Shown here one piece after another: positions 44,134-53,103 of a DNA stretch of 64,000 nt. The translations under genes were made by a program, and so were the position numbers. A model generated the notes under the pieces. That model was not told the DNA's origin. It did no database searches and saw only the letters and a list, made by a program, of their open reading frames with translations. Position 1 is the first letter of the stretch. Each line of letters starts with the position of its first letter. Source of the DNA: Rahnella bruchi (lineage in GTDB: Bacteria > Pseudomonadota > Gammaproteobacteria > Enterobacterales > Enterobacteriaceae). The stretch spans positions 248,001-312,000 of the forward strand of contig NZ_QZWI01000003.1 in the NCBI RefSeq assembly GCF_003614975.1, read 5' to 3'.

Positions 44134-44612
44134 TGACCTCCGTTAACGACCAGCGCTACGCGCGCCATCAGCCTTATACCGGTCATACGCCTGACAAAAA
44201 CAAAGTCATTTTCTACTCGCTGAGCAGCAAATTTGTCGATGAAAAAAGCGCACAAAAACGCAGCTCGCAAAAAGCGCAGGAAGTGATTTATTACAGCCTG
44301 GCCATCGGTCATCACCTCGGGGTGATCGACTGTCTGCAATCACGCCTCGAATGCCCGCTCGACGGCTATCTCCAATGGATTAACTGCCTGCCCGAAAACT
44401 GCGAGGCCCGCCGCAAACTGGCCGGTGTTCAGCGTTTTGGCGAGATCAATATCGACAGCAGCCATACTCATTTGCTGGCACTGGCGCTGCGTGACGCAAG
44501 CCCGCAGATGACGGCGCAACAACAAGGCTGGAGCGAACAGCTTATCGCCCTGCTTGCGCAAATTGAAAACGACCCCGCCATGTACCTGATGGTCAGGAGA
44601 TACGATGCCTGA
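44133..44612 (+). CDS. hycH: Formate hydrogenlyase maturation protein HycH
   Basis: Needed for assembly of hydrogenase 3; thought to act late in large-subunit maturation. 159 residues; the core VIYYSLAIGHHLGVIDCLQSR and the end MYLMVRRYDA match E. coli HycH, while the N-terminus is about 20 residues longer. ATG 44133 overlaps the hycG stop by one base (TGATG); a GTG one codon upstream is possible. Confidence 0.92.
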   Translation: MTSVNDQRYARHQPYTGHTPDKNKVIFYSLSSKFVDEKSAQKRSSQKAQEVIYYSLAIGHHLGVIDCLQSRLECPLDGYLQWINCLPENCEARRKLAGVQRFGEINIDSSHTHLLALALRDASPQMTAQQQGWSEQLIALLAQIENDPAMYLMVRRYDA

Positions 44613-45087
44613 TTCGACTTTCCGCTACGCACTGTTGTGCGTGGGCAACAGCATGATGGGCGACGATGGCGCTGGCCCCCGGCTGGCGGAGCTGTGCGCG
44701 GAGAAACCGCTGACCGGCTGGACGGTGGTGGACGGCGGTGCTGCGCCTGAAAACGACATCGGATTTTTACGCGAGCTGCACCCGCAGCATCTGGTGATTG
44801 CCGACGCCACCGACATGGGGCTGGCACCCGGTGAAATGCGCATTATCGCCGAGGAAGACATCGCCGATATGTTCATGATGACCACTCACAATCTGCCGCT
44901 GACCTTTCTCATGCAGCAGCTGCGTGAGGACATCCCGCAAATCACATTTGTCGGCATTCAGCCCGACGTTGTCGCTTTCTATTACCCGATGACTGACGCC
45001 GTAGAACAGGCGGTCCGCCGCCTGCATCAGCTGTTACCGCGACTGGAAACCGGGCTGGGGATCGCCCCGTTCAGTCTTTCGACATAA
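44605..45087 (+). CDS. hycI: Hydrogenase 3 maturation protease HycI
   Basis: Nickel-dependent endopeptidase that removes the HycE C-terminal peptide. 160 residues; metal-sensing residues are in GNSMMGDDGAGP (Asp), IADATDMG (Asp) and TTHNLPLTFLM (His). Overlaps hycH by 8 bp with an AGGAGA ribosome site. The stop codon region coincides with an FhlA-like palindrome for the next operon. Confidence 0.94.
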   Translation: MPDSTFRYALLCVGNSMMGDDGAGPRLAELCAEKPLTGWTVVDGGAAPENDIGFLRELHPQHLVIADATDMGLAPGEMRIIAEEDIADMFMMTTHNLPLTFLMQQLREDIPQITFVGIQPDVVAFYYPMTDAVEQAVRRLHQLLPRLETGLGIAPFSLST

Positions 45088-45094
45088 CTGTCGA
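45079..45094. promoter_or_regulatory. Probable FhlA enhancer upstream of hydN
   Basis: TCGACA-TAAC-TGTCGA, a perfect 6-bp-arm palindrome overlapping the hycI stop and about 105 bp upstream of the hydN sigma-54 promoter. Further elements between are TGACGTCA (45114-45121) and ATTTCGTCA (45129-45137). Confidence 0.6.
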
Positions 45095-45197
45095 TAGGGT
45101 GACGATGCAGACATGACGTCAGTAAATAATTTCGTCAGAAGACCAGCGGATAAAAATAAGCTGCTGAATTTAATATCAAAAAATTAAAAACAGGAAC

Positions 45198-45213
45198 TGG
45201 CACGCTTTATGTA
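45198..45213 (+). promoter_or_regulatory. Sigma-54 promoter of hydN-fdhF-hypF
   Basis: TGGCACGCTTTATGTA, identical to the hycA promoter over the first 14 bases; -12 is TGT rather than TGC. 42 bp before hydN. Confidence 0.82.
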
Positions 45214-45254
45214 TAGCCAGTAGATGAAACCAATGACTTAGGGATGAAAAAAAC

Positions 45255-45800
45255 ATGAACCGGTTCATCATCGCCGACCCCAAAAAATGCATCGGCTGTC
45301 GTACCTGTGAAATTGCCTGTGTGATGGCACACAGCGATTCAGAGGATATCTCACTGCTCAATGCCGCGACGTTCGCGCCACGTTTGCATGTGATCAAAGG
45401 CGTCAATCTCAGCACTGCCGTGATGTGCCGCCAGTGCGAAGACGCACCCTGCGCCAATGTCTGCCCAAACGGTGCTATTGCGCGCACCGGTGACCATGTT
45501 CAGGTTATGCAGGAACGCTGCATCGGCTGCAAAACCTGCGTCGTTGCCTGCCCGTATGGCGCGATGGAAGTGGTCACCAAACCGATTTTTCGCCAGAACG
45601 GCGCGGCGATGGTCGCGACCTCCGATAAAGCCGAAGCGCATAAATGCGACCTCTGCTATCTGCGCAGCGAAGGCCCGGCCTGCATGGAAATCTGCCCGAC
45701 GAAAGCGCTCTACGCTATCGACCGCAACCAGTTACAGGAAATGAACGCAGAAAAACGCCGCCGCGCTGCGCTCGACAGCACTTCACCCCTGCTGTTTTAA
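45255..45800 (+). CDS. hydN: Electron transport protein HydN
   Basis: Ferredoxin-like protein with four [4Fe-4S] clusters, needed for full formate dehydrogenase H activity. 181 residues; motifs CIGCRTCEIAC, CRQCEDAPCANVC, CIGCKTCVVAC, and CDLC with CMEIC. A paralogue of HycB. Precedes fdhF by 23 bp, while in E. coli hydN is paired with hypF and fdhF is elsewhere. Confidence 0.93.
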   Translation: MNRFIIADPKKCIGCRTCEIACVMAHSDSEDISLLNAATFAPRLHVIKGVNLSTAVMCRQCEDAPCANVCPNGAIARTGDHVQVMQERCIGCKTCVVACPYGAMEVVTKPIFRQNGAAMVATSDKAEAHKCDLCYLRSEGPACMEICPTKALYAIDRNQLQEMNAEKRRRAALDSTSPLLF

Positions 45801-45823
45801 ACCCGGATAGAGGAAGTCATTCA

Positions 45824-47995
45824 ATGAATAAAGTTACTACTGTCTGCCCGTATTGCGGCGCCGGATGCAAAATGAATCTGGTTGTGGATCAGGGAAAAAT
45901 CATTCGCGCGGAAGCCGCGAACGGCGTGACCAATCAGGGCGAATTGTGCCTGAAAGGCTATTACGGCTGGGATTTTCTTAATGACACCAAACTGCTGACG
46001 CCGCGTCTGACGCAGCCGATGATCCGCCGTCAGAAAGGCGGAAAACTCGAAGCCGTGAGCTGGGATGAAGCCATCCGCTACACCGCGCAGCGTCTGAAAG
46101 AAATCAAACAAAAACATGGCCCGCGCTCGATCATGACCACAGGTTCTTCCCGTGGCACTGGCAATGAAACCAACTACATCATGCAGAAATTTGCCCGTGC
46201 GGTCATCGGCACCAACAACGTCGACTGCTGCGCCCGCGTGTGTCACGGCCCGTCCGTCGCCGGTTTACAGGCCACGCTCGGCAACGGCGCAATGAGTAAT
46301 TCCATCGGCGATATCGAGAACTCAAAATGCCTGCTGGTGATCGGCTATAACTGTGCTGACTCCCACCCGATCGTCGCCCGCCGTGTGATCAAAGCCAAAG
46401 AAAAAGGCGCGCAGATTATCGTCTGCGATCCGCGTCGTATCGAAACTGCCCGTATTGCCGATCAGCATCTGCAAATTAAAAACGGCTGCAACATGGCGCT
46501 GGTGAATGCTTTTGCCCATGTGCTGATCGAAGAAAATCTGTATGACCACGACTATGTTGCCAAATACACCGAAGGCTTCGAGGAATACCGTAAAAACGTC
46601 GCCGATTATTCACCGGAGGCCATCGGGGAGCAGACCGGCGTATCTGCGCAACAAATCCGTCAGGCGATGCGCACTTACGCCGCCGCGCCTTCTGCCACGA
46701 TTATGTGGGGCATGGGGGTCACACAGTTTGGTCAGGCCGTGGATGTGGTCAAAGGGCTGGCCGGACTGGCTTTGCTGACCGGTAATCTGGGGCGCGCCAA
46801 CGTCGGCGTCGGCCCTGTTCGTGGTCAGAATAACGTGCAGGGCGCGTGTGACATGGGCGTGTTACCTAATGAATTCCCCGGCTATCAGTCGGTCACTGAT
46901 CCGAATATCCGCGCGAAATTCGCCGATGCCTGGGGCATTGACGTCAATCAGATGGACACGGAAGTCGGCCTGCGCATTACTGAAATCCCGCATCTGGCGA
47001 TTGAAGGCAAGGTCAAAGCCTACTACATCATGGGCGAAGATCCTTTGCAGACCGAAGCCGATTTAGGGCTCGTGCGCAAAGGGTTTGAGGCGCTGGAATT
47101 CGTTGTAGTGCAGGATATCTTCATGACCAAAACTGCGGAACAGGCGGATGTCATTTTACCGGCCACTTCCTGGGGTGAGCACGGCGGCGTGTTCACCTGT
47201 GCAGACCGTGGTTTCCAGCGTTTCGAAAAAGCCATCGAGCCGAAATACAACGTCAAACGCGACTGGGACATCATCAGCCTGCTGGCCACAGAAATGGGTT
47301 ATCCAATGCATTATCAGGATAACCAGGAAATCTGGGATGAAATGCGCAGCCTGTGTCCGCTGTTCTACGGCGCGACCTACGAAAAAATGGGCGAACTGGG
47401 ACACGTTCAGTGGCCTTGTACCACGCCTGAAGATCCGGGGACGCAGTTCCTTTACGCCGACAATCACTTCGATACACCGACCGGTAAAGGCCAACTGTTT
47501 GCCGCGCCTTGGCGTGCGCCCGCCGAAGTGCCGGACGGCGATTATCCGCTGGTGCTGTGTACTGTGCGTGAAGTCGGTCACTACTCCTGCCGCTCAATGA
47601 CCGGTAACTGTGCGGCGCTGCAAACGCTGGCCGATGAGCCGGGCTTCGTGCAGATGAATCCGGTAGATGCTCAGGCACTGGGTATCCGCGATCAGCAACT
47701 GGTCTGGGTGTCATCACGCCGAGGCAAAGTCATATCCCGCGCCAACTACAACGAGCGTATCAACGCCGGTGCGGTTTACATGACTTATCAGTGGTGGATT
47801 GGTGCCTGTAATGAACTGACGCAGGACAATCTGGATCCGATTTCTAAAACGCCGGAAACCAAATACTGCGCGGTGAAAGTCGAGCAAATTGCCGATCAGC
47901 GCTGGGCAGAAAACTACGCCCAGCAAACTTACAGCGACATGAAAGCGCGCCTGCGCAGTGCCGTCGAAGATGTGATCCCGGTGGTTGAGGTTTAA
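45824..47995 (+). CDS. fdhF: Formate dehydrogenase H, cysteine form (FdhF)
   Basis: Molybdenum (bis-MGD) enzyme that oxidises formate to CO2 and feeds FHL. 723 residues. The [4Fe-4S] cluster ligands are Cys8, Cys11, Cys15 and Cys42, with Lys44 in LCLKG. At residue 140 the active-site motif reads CCARVCHGPSVAG: codon 46241-46243 is TGT (Cys), where E. coli has TGA (selenocysteine). His141 is kept. No frameshift or other damage is visible, and the rest follows E. coli FdhF closely. Start chosen at ATG 45824 with GAGGAAG upstream; the longer frame overlaps hydN. Confidence 0.96.
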   Translation: MNKVTTVCPYCGAGCKMNLVVDQGKIIRAEAANGVTNQGELCLKGYYGWDFLNDTKLLTPRLTQPMIRRQKGGKLEAVSWDEAIRYTAQRLKEIKQKHGPRSIMTTGSSRGTGNETNYIMQKFARAVIGTNNVDCCARVCHGPSVAGLQATLGNGAMSNSIGDIENSKCLLVIGYNCADSHPIVARRVIKAKEKGAQIIVCDPRRIETARIADQHLQIKNGCNMALVNAFAHVLIEENLYDHDYVAKYTEGFEEYRKNVADYSPEAIGEQTGVSAQQIRQAMRTYAAAPSATIMWGMGVTQFGQAVDVVKGLAGLALLTGNLGRANVGVGPVRGQNNVQGACDMGVLPNEFPGYQSVTDPNIRAKFADAWGIDVNQMDTEVGLRITEIPHLAIEGKVKAYYIMGEDPLQTEADLGLVRKGFEALEFVVVQDIFMTKTAEQADVILPATSWGEHGGVFTCADRGFQRFEKAIEPKYNVKRDWDIISLLATEMGYPMHYQDNQEIWDEMRSLCPLFYGATYEKMGELGHVQWPCTTPEDPGTQFLYADNHFDTPTGKGQLFAAPWRAPAEVPDGDYPLVLCTVREVGHYSCRSMTGNCAALQTLADEPGFVQMNPVDAQALGIRDQQLVWVSSRRGKVISRANYNERINAGAVYMTYQWWIGACNELTQDNLDPISKTPETKYCAVKVEQIADQRWAENYAQQTYSDMKARLRSAVEDVIPVVEV

Positions 47996-48032
47996 GTTTA
48001 GCGCCTCCCCCAAAGGAGTGGATCCTGGCTTT

Positions 48033-48060
48033 GCTCCCTCCCCTTCGCTGGGGAGGGAGC
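48033..48060. repeat. REP-like palindrome between fdhF and hypF
   Basis: Perfect 11-bp arms GCTCCCTCCCC / GGGGAGGGAGC around TTCGCT. A near copy lies at 51866-51890. No T-run follows on the plus strand, so it is a repeat element or mRNA-stabilising hairpin rather than a standard terminator. Confidence 0.75.
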
Positions 48061-48110
48061 AAAAACCTCTCTTTTCGCCGCCCGCTTCTTAACGTTTAAA
48101 AAGGCTTTTT

Positions 48111-50435
48111 ATGTCTGGCTTACTCATTCGCATCTCAGGCAAGGTCCAGGGCGTCGGTTTCCGGCCATTTATCTGGCAACTGGCTGACCGGCTCCAGCTT
48201 TGCGGGGAAGTCTGTAATGACAGCGCCGGTGTTGAAATCAGGCTGCTTGCGCCGGTTAATATCGAAACTTTTATCCGCCAGTTACAACGCAACTGCCCGC
48301 CGCTGGCGCGCATCGACGGTATCAGCGTGGACTCTTTCGAGTGGCAGGATGTGCCACAACATTTCACCATTACGCCAAGTCGTCAAAGCCGGATGGACAC
48401 GCAGGTGGCGCCCGATGCGGCGACCTGCCCGGAATGTTTGCAGGATATTTTCCGCCCCGGCAACCGGCGGTTCGGTTACGCTTTTACCAACTGCACCCAT
48501 TGCGGTCCGCGTTTTACGCTGATCCGCACCATGCCCTACGATCGTCCTTCCACCAGCATGGCGCAATTCGCGCTGTGTCCGGCGTGCCAGCAGGAATATG
48601 ACAATCCTGCCGACCGGCGTTTTCACGCCCAGCCGGTGGCATGCCCGCACTGCGGCCCGCAGGTCAGTGCGACATTTCAGGATGGCAAAATACTGGCGCA
48701 GGATCAGGCTGCGCTGGATCACGCCGTGGCCACATTGCGTGCGGGAAAAATCGTCGCTATCAAAGGGCTCGGCGGATTTCATCTGGCCTGTGATGCCACG
48801 CGGCAGGACGCGGTAATGCGGCTGCGTGAGCGAAAACATCGTCCGTCCAAACCGCTGGCTGTGATGCTGCCGGACATCGGCTGGCTGGCGCGATGCAGTG
48901 ACGACAGCCCGCAGTTTGCGCTGCGTGAACTGCTTGAATCCCCCGCCGCACCGATTGTGCTGGCGACGAAAAGCGCGATGTCGCCGTTGTGTGCAGCCAT
49001 CGCGCCGGAGCTTGATGAAACCGGCCTGATGTTGCCGTTCACGCCCTTGCATCATTTGCTGATGCAGGCATGTCAGACGCCGCTGGTGATGACGTCCGGC
49101 AATGCCGCTGGTTGTGCTCCGGCGCTGACCGTGACTGAAGCGCTCGCGCAGCTCAGTGACATCGCCGATCTGTGGTTACTGCATAACCGCGACATTGTTC
49201 AGCGTGCTGATGATTCTCTGGTGCGGCTGACCGCGCAGGGTACCGAAGTGTTGCGTCGTGCGCGCGGTTATGTGCCGGATGCGCTGCCGTTGCCGCCGGG
49301 TTTCAGCCTTCAGCCACCGCTGCTGGCGCTGGGCGGCGACCTTAAAAATACCTTCTGCCTGGTTCGCGGACATCAGGCCATTCTCAGCCCGCATTTTGGT
49401 TCGCTGACGCACAGTGATATCGCAGAGCAACAGCGGCAGGCGATTGAACATTTTCAGCGACTTTATGACTGTACGCCAGTGGCAGTGGCGCGCGATGCGC
49501 ATCCGGGTTATGTCAGTCACCATCAGGCCGAACACCACGCTTTGCGCATAGTGGATGTCTTTCATCACCACGCGCATATCGCCGCCTGTCTGGCCGAACA
49601 TCACTGGCCGCTGGAGGGTGGCAAGGTGATTGGTCTGGCGCTGGATGGCCTCGGTTATGGCGAAAAAGACGGCCTGTGGGGCGGTGAATGCCTGCTGGCC
49701 GATTATATGCACTGTGAGCATTTGGGGGGATTACCTGCCGTCGCACTGCCCGGTGGCGATCGTGCTGCATGCGAGCCATGGCGCAATTTACTGGCACACT
49801 GGCAGGCGTTCGTGCCGGACTGGCAGACGCGTCCACACGCGCAGTCGCTGCTTTCACACCCGTGGGAGCCGCTGTCAAAAGCCATTGCTGCCGGAATCAA
49901 TTCGCCGCTGGCGTCTTCCTGCGGTCGTTTATTCGATGCTGTCGCCGCTGCAATTGGCTGCGCACCGCCGCAGCTCAGCTGGGAAGGTGAAGCCGCCTGC
50001 AGACTGGAAGCGCTGGCAAATCAGGCGCACGGTGTTTCACATCCGGTCACAATGCCGCTGCGGCATAGCGAAAATGGAACATTTCTGGATCTGGCAACGT
50101 TCTGGCAACAGTGGCTGGACTGGCAGGCCCCACCTGCCGCACGGGCTTTCGCTTTTCATGATGCTCTCGCACAGGGGCTTGCCGCCCTCGCCTGTTATCA
50201 CGCAGTCAGGACCGGCATCCGCACCGTCGCCACCGGTGGTGGTGTGCTGCATAACCGTCTGCTGCGCCAGCTTTTACACCGCTATTTAACGCCCCTGAAT
50301 GTGCTAATGCCGCAAAACATTCCCGCCGGTGATGGCGGTCTGGCGCTCGGTCAGGCACTCATTGCCTGCGGCCGCCTGCAACAGACTTCTGCTCAAAATT
50401 CTTCTGGTTATAAAAATAAGGATCTCCATGATTAA
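48111..50435 (+). CDS. hypF: Carbamoyltransferase HypF
   Basis: Makes the carbamoyl group for the NiFe cyanide ligands from carbamoyl phosphate and transfers it to HypE. 774 residues: acylphosphatase domain ([14 protein letters not shown], about 12-25), two Cys4 zinc fingers (CPECLQDIF...CTHC and CPACQQEY...CPHC, about 105-185), YrdC-like domain ([17 protein letters not shown]), and a Kae1-like domain ([37 protein letters not shown]). Weak ribosome site (AAAAAGG). Overlaps the nickel transporter start by 8 bp. Confidence 0.96.
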   Translation: MSGLLIRISGKVQGVGFRPFIWQLADRLQLCGEVCNDSAGVEIRLLAPVNIETFIRQLQRNCPPLARIDGISVDSFEWQDVPQHFTITPSRQSRMDTQVAPDAATCPECLQDIFRPGNRRFGYAFTNCTHCGPRFTLIRTMPYDRPSTSMAQFALCPACQQEYDNPADRRFHAQPVACPHCGPQVSATFQDGKILAQDQAALDHAVATLRAGKIVAIKGLGGFHLACDATRQDAVMRLRERKHRPSKPLAVMLPDIGWLARCSDDSPQFALRELLESPAAPIVLATKSAMSPLCAAIAPELDETGLMLPFTPLHHLLMQACQTPLVMTSGNAAGCAPALTVTEALAQLSDIADLWLLHNRDIVQRADDSLVRLTAQGTEVLRRARGYVPDALPLPPGFSLQPPLLALGGDLKNTFCLVRGHQAILSPHFGSLTHSDIAEQQRQAIEHFQRLYDCTPVAVARDAHPGYVSHHQAEHHALRIVDVFHHHAHIAACLAEHHWPLEGGKVIGLALDGLGYGEKDGLWGGECLLADYMHCEHLGGLPAVALPGGDRAACEPWRNLLAHWQAFVPDWQTRPHAQSLLSHPWEPLSKAIAAGINSPLASSCGRLFDAVAAAIGCAPPQLSWEGEAACRLEALANQAHGVSHPVTMPLRHSENGTFLDLATFWQQWLDWQAPPAARAFAFHDALAQGLAALACYHAVRTGIRTVATGGGVLHNRLLRQLLHRYLTPLNVLMPQNIPAGDGGLALGQALIACGRLQQTSAQNSSGYKNKDLHD

Positions 50436-51453
50436 CCGTCAATTTTTCTCTTCGAACCGCCGAGCATTCTGGCTGTTAACCGGACTGGTGGCCGTGAATT
50501 TGATCGCCTGGGGATGGGCGCTGGCGGTGTTTCGTCACAACGCGGCACTGATTGCCGCGGCATTACTGGCTTACAGCTACGGGCTGCGCCACGCGGTGGA
50601 TGCCGATCATATTGCCGCCATCGATAATGTGACCCGTAAGCTGATGCAACAAGGCCAGCGACCGGTCGCCGTCGGGGCCTTTTTCTCGCTCGGACATTCC
50701 AGCATTGTGGTGCTGGCCTGCGTGGCAATCGCCGCCACTTCGCTGGTCTTTGGCAATAAAATCGGCTGGCTGCATGAGTACGCAAGCACAATCGGCACGC
50801 TGGTTTCCGCGCTGTTCTTATTACTGATGGCGCTGCTGAATGCGCTGATCCTGCGGGATGTTTACCGCCGTTTTCAGAAAGTGAAACAGGGAGAAACTTT
50901 TACCGCCAAAGAAGAGCTACAGGCGGTACAAGGCGGCGTGATGAGCCGGATTTTCAGCTTCGCGTTTAATCTGGTGAATAAAAGCTGGCAGATGTATCTG
51001 GTGGGTTTTTTATTCGGACTGGGTTTTGATACCGCCACTGAAATCGGCCTGCTGGGCATTTCAGCCGCAGGTGCGTCTTCCGGTATGTCGGCGTGGAGCA
51101 TTATGGTGTTTCCGGCGCTGTTTGCCAGCGGCATGGCGCTGGTCGATTCACTGGATAATTTTGTGATGGTCGGGGCTTACGGGTGGGCGTTTGATAAACC
51201 GGTGCGCAAGCTCTATTACAACATGACCATTACTGCCACCAGTGTGGTGATTGCCCTGTTTATCGGCGGGCTGGAAGCTCTGGGGCTGATGGCCGACAAA
51301 CTGGATTTGCACGGCGGATTTTGGACGATTGTCGAGCGTCTCAATGACAATATGGGCAGCGTAGGATACGCCGCCGTGGCGATTTTTCTGGTGTTCTGGG
51401 GCCTCTCGGCGCTCAATTACCGCCGTAAAGGCTACGACAATCTGGCTGTATAG
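50428..51453 (+). CDS. NiCoT-family nickel/cobalt transporter
   Basis: High-affinity nickel permease of the HoxN/NixA family. 341 residues with eight predicted helices and the signature [20 protein letters not shown] (His-x4-Asp-His in helix 2), plus [11 protein letters not shown] and [17 protein letters not shown]. Coupled to hypF by an 8-bp overlap, so nickel import is co-expressed with hydrogenase maturation. Selectivity between Ni and Co cannot be told from sequence, but the context says nickel. Confidence 0.93.
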   Translation: MINRQFFSSNRRAFWLLTGLVAVNLIAWGWALAVFRHNAALIAAALLAYSYGLRHAVDADHIAAIDNVTRKLMQQGQRPVAVGAFFSLGHSSIVVLACVAIAATSLVFGNKIGWLHEYASTIGTLVSALFLLLMALLNALILRDVYRRFQKVKQGETFTAKEELQAVQGGVMSRIFSFAFNLVNKSWQMYLVGFLFGLGFDTATEIGLLGISAAGASSGMSAWSIMVFPALFASGMALVDSLDNFVMVGAYGWAFDKPVRKLYYNMTITATSVVIALFIGGLEALGLMADKLDLHGGFWTIVERLNDNMGSVGYAAVAIFLVFWGLSALNYRRKGYDNLAV

Positions 51454-51476
51454 TCTGCTCGCCGGGACTTCAGAAG

Positions 51477-51806
51477 TCAGGCGTCATTTGGCAAGGTGAT
51501 CTGTTTTTCCAGACGCAGCGATCCGCCGTCCGTTACTGTAATCATAATTTGAGTTTTACTGCCCGGCTGGACGGAAAAACGCATACGGCCAAGAGGCTGC
51601 GGCTGATTAGCGGAAAGGTTCACATTGCTGCTCTGACGACTGGTGCTGCTGCCCGACACGCCTTCTTGTGAAACGGAAACTGCCACCTGACAGGCGCAGG
51701 CTTTGGTGAGGTTAACCATCGGGGTGATGACGTAAGTCTGGGCATCGTTGTGGGTGTCGAACCACAGCTGGTTAGACATCACGGCGGCAATCAGGAGCAA
51801 ATGCAT
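51477..51806 (-). CDS. csgC: Curli assembly protein CsgC
   Basis: Periplasmic protein that inhibits premature CsgA amyloid formation. 109 residues; a short signal (HLLLIAAVMSNQ), immunoglobulin-like domain, and the CxC motif in KACACQV. Matches E. coli CsgC in layout (LSANQPQPLGRM). ATG 51806 has TGAGGA upstream. Separated from csgA by a terminator and a REP-like palindrome, so it may be expressed by read-through. Confidence 0.87.
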   Translation of the reverse strand: MHLLLIAAVMSNQLWFDTHNDAQTYVITPMVNLTKACACQVAVSVSQEGVSGSSTSRQSSNVNLSANQPQPLGRMRFSVQPGSKTQIMITVTDGGSLRLEKQITLPNDA

Positions 51807-51830
51807 GGCGTTTATCCTCAGGGTTCAGTC

Positions 51831-51856
51831 GAAAAAAAACAGGGCTAGTGCCCTGT
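51831..51856 (-). terminator. Terminator after csgA
   Basis: On the minus strand: ACAGGGC-ACTA-GCCCTGT followed by eight T. Lies between csgA and csgC. Confidence 0.85.
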
Positions 51857-51865
51857 TCTGTGTTG

Positions 51866-51890
51866 CTCCTCCCCTTCGCAGGGGAGGGAG
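51866..51890. repeat. REP-like palindrome (second copy)
   Basis: CTCCTCCCC-TTCGCA-GGGGAGGGAG, same design as the element at 48033-48060 with one base missing from the left arm. Just downstream of csgA. Confidence 0.7.
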
Positions 51891-51894
51891 TGAA

Positions 51895-52368
51895 TCAGTT
51901 TTGTGAAGCGTAGGCCAGGTTAGCTGTACCGACCTGAGTAATGCTGGTCAGAGAGCCATTAGCACTTTGTGAAGCCTGAGCGTAGTTGCCTGAACCATTC
52001 TGGGAGACAAGCACTTTGCTGCCGTTGGCGCTCTGCGCTACGTTAGCACCGTTGTAGTCACCCTTTTGCACTACGCTGATCAGGCTGCCATCACCGGTCT
52101 GATTGGTACCGGCGCTGTTTCTGTAACCATCCTGGTTAATCGCTGTGAGCGATTTTTGTGCGCCAGTCTGAGTGGCGTTGGCCAGGTTTGAAGTACCCTG
52201 TTGGTAAATCTGAATTTCAGAATTCCACTGAGTCGCAGTAAACGTCGGCACTGTTGACGGAGGTGTAGAAGGACCACCGCCGCCACCACCACCATGACTT
52301 GGACCGGTTGCAAATGCACTGCCACTGACGACTAAAGCGGAGACTGCCACAATTTTCCAAAGTTTCAT
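51895..52368 (-). CDS. csgA: Major curlin subunit CsgA
   Basis: Secreted amyloid subunit of curli fibres. 157 residues: signal peptide ending near AFA, a glycine/proline-rich N-terminal targeting segment (HGGGGGGGPSTPPSTVP), and five curlin repeats of the S-x5-Q-x-G-x2-N-x-A-x3-Q type (SEIQIYQQGTSNLANATQ, SLTAINQDGYRNSAGTNQ, SLISVVQKGDYNGANVAQ, SKVLVSQNGSGNYAQASQ, SLTSITQVGTANLAYASQ). Downstream of csgB with an ERIC element between. Confidence 0.95.
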   Translation of the reverse strand: MKLWKIVAVSALVVSGSAFATGPSHGGGGGGGPSTPPSTVPTFTATQWNSEIQIYQQGTSNLANATQTGAQKSLTAINQDGYRNSAGTNQTGDGSLISVVQKGDYNGANVAQSANGSKVLVSQNGSGNYAQASQSANGSLTSITQVGTANLAYASQN

Positions 52369-52410
52369 GATGCTACCCCATTGGTTTAATATCGGATGTC
52401 ATAAAAAACG

Positions 52411-52539
52411 TTTTACTTTTCATACTTCGAATTTCAGATGCGTTGGCTGCGCTCGCTCACACCCGTCGCTTAGTTATCTAAGCTCCCGGCGCTTCCCGAG
52501 TTGGCCACCTTCCTGCACCTCGAACTATTTTGAGTAAAA
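52411..52539 (-). repeat. ERIC (enterobacterial repetitive intergenic consensus) element
   Basis: 129-bp element between csgB and csgA. Minus-strand core GTGAGCGAGCGCAGCCAACG continuing into CATCTGAAATTCGAAGTATG matches the ERIC/IRU consensus. Terminal inverted repeats TTTTACT / AGTAAAA, with 15 of 20 positions matching over the outer 20 bases. It will be transcribed in any csgBA mRNA and can fold into a long hairpin. Confidence 0.88.
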
Positions 52540-52548
52540 TTTTGTGTT

Positions 52549-53037
52549 TTAATGCTGTGTCACTCTAATCGCCATTCCTGACGAGTTTTGTACGACACCG
52601 CTGCTCTGGTTCGTACCATTCTGGCGAATTTCCGTCACACTCCGGCCTTTTTGCAGAATGTAAGCCGTATTGCCAAAATTCTGTTGCGTAATGGATGCAT
52701 CCCCGCCGCCGCTTTGCGATATATAAGCAAAGTTATCGCTGCCGCTTTGGGATATATCGGCGTTATTTCCATTACCTCGCTGATTTACCACCGCAGTATT
52801 GTCTGCGCCTGATTGTCGGATTACGCTGGAATTTCCATAACCCGTCTGATTATTCGCAGCCAGATTGCTATTACCGTTCTGGTAAATCGTTGATGAATTC
52901 CCCGATGAATTTCTCGCGCCAGCAAAAACTTGATCCGGATTACCAGAACTCATTTCCGAGTAAGCCATATCAAACTGCTGAGCGTGAACGACCCAGGATA
53001 CTGAAAGTAACGCCAGGGTCAGCAAAGTCTTTTTCAT
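52549..53037 (-). CDS. csgB: Minor curlin nucleator CsgB
   Basis: Surface-anchored curlin that nucleates CsgA polymerisation. 162 residues with a signal peptide (KKTLLTLALLSVSWVVHA), then curlin repeats (SSTIYQNGNSNLAANNQ, SSVIRQSGADNTAVVNQ, NADISQSGSDNFAYISQ, DASITQQNFGNTAYILQ) and a basic last repeat ending IRVTQH, as expected for the cell-attachment end. Start at 53037 by alignment with the signal peptide; the longer frame extends into the promoter. Confidence 0.94.
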   Translation of the reverse strand: MKKTLLTLALLSVSWVVHAQQFDMAYSEMSSGNPDQVFAGARNSSGNSSTIYQNGNSNLAANNQTGYGNSSVIRQSGADNTAVVNQRGNGNNADISQSGSDNFAYISQSGGGDASITQQNFGNTAYILQKGRSVTEIRQNGTNQSSGVVQNSSGMAIRVTQH

Positions 53038-53103
53038 TTCGTCACCCTGTATATCACCGGTGACTGTGTATTTTCTCACCGGGTTATTGCTGTTGACGAA
53101 TTG

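Noticed and set aside
45644-45823. N-terminal extension of fdhF into hydN
   Set aside because: The extension is out-of-frame hydN sequence; the ATG at 45824 aligns with the known FdhF start and has its own ribosome site.
51895-53037. Tandem-repeat or CRISPR-like array
   Set aside because: The repetitive pattern is coding: curlin repeats of CsgA and CsgB with normal codon structure, not direct DNA repeats with spacers.
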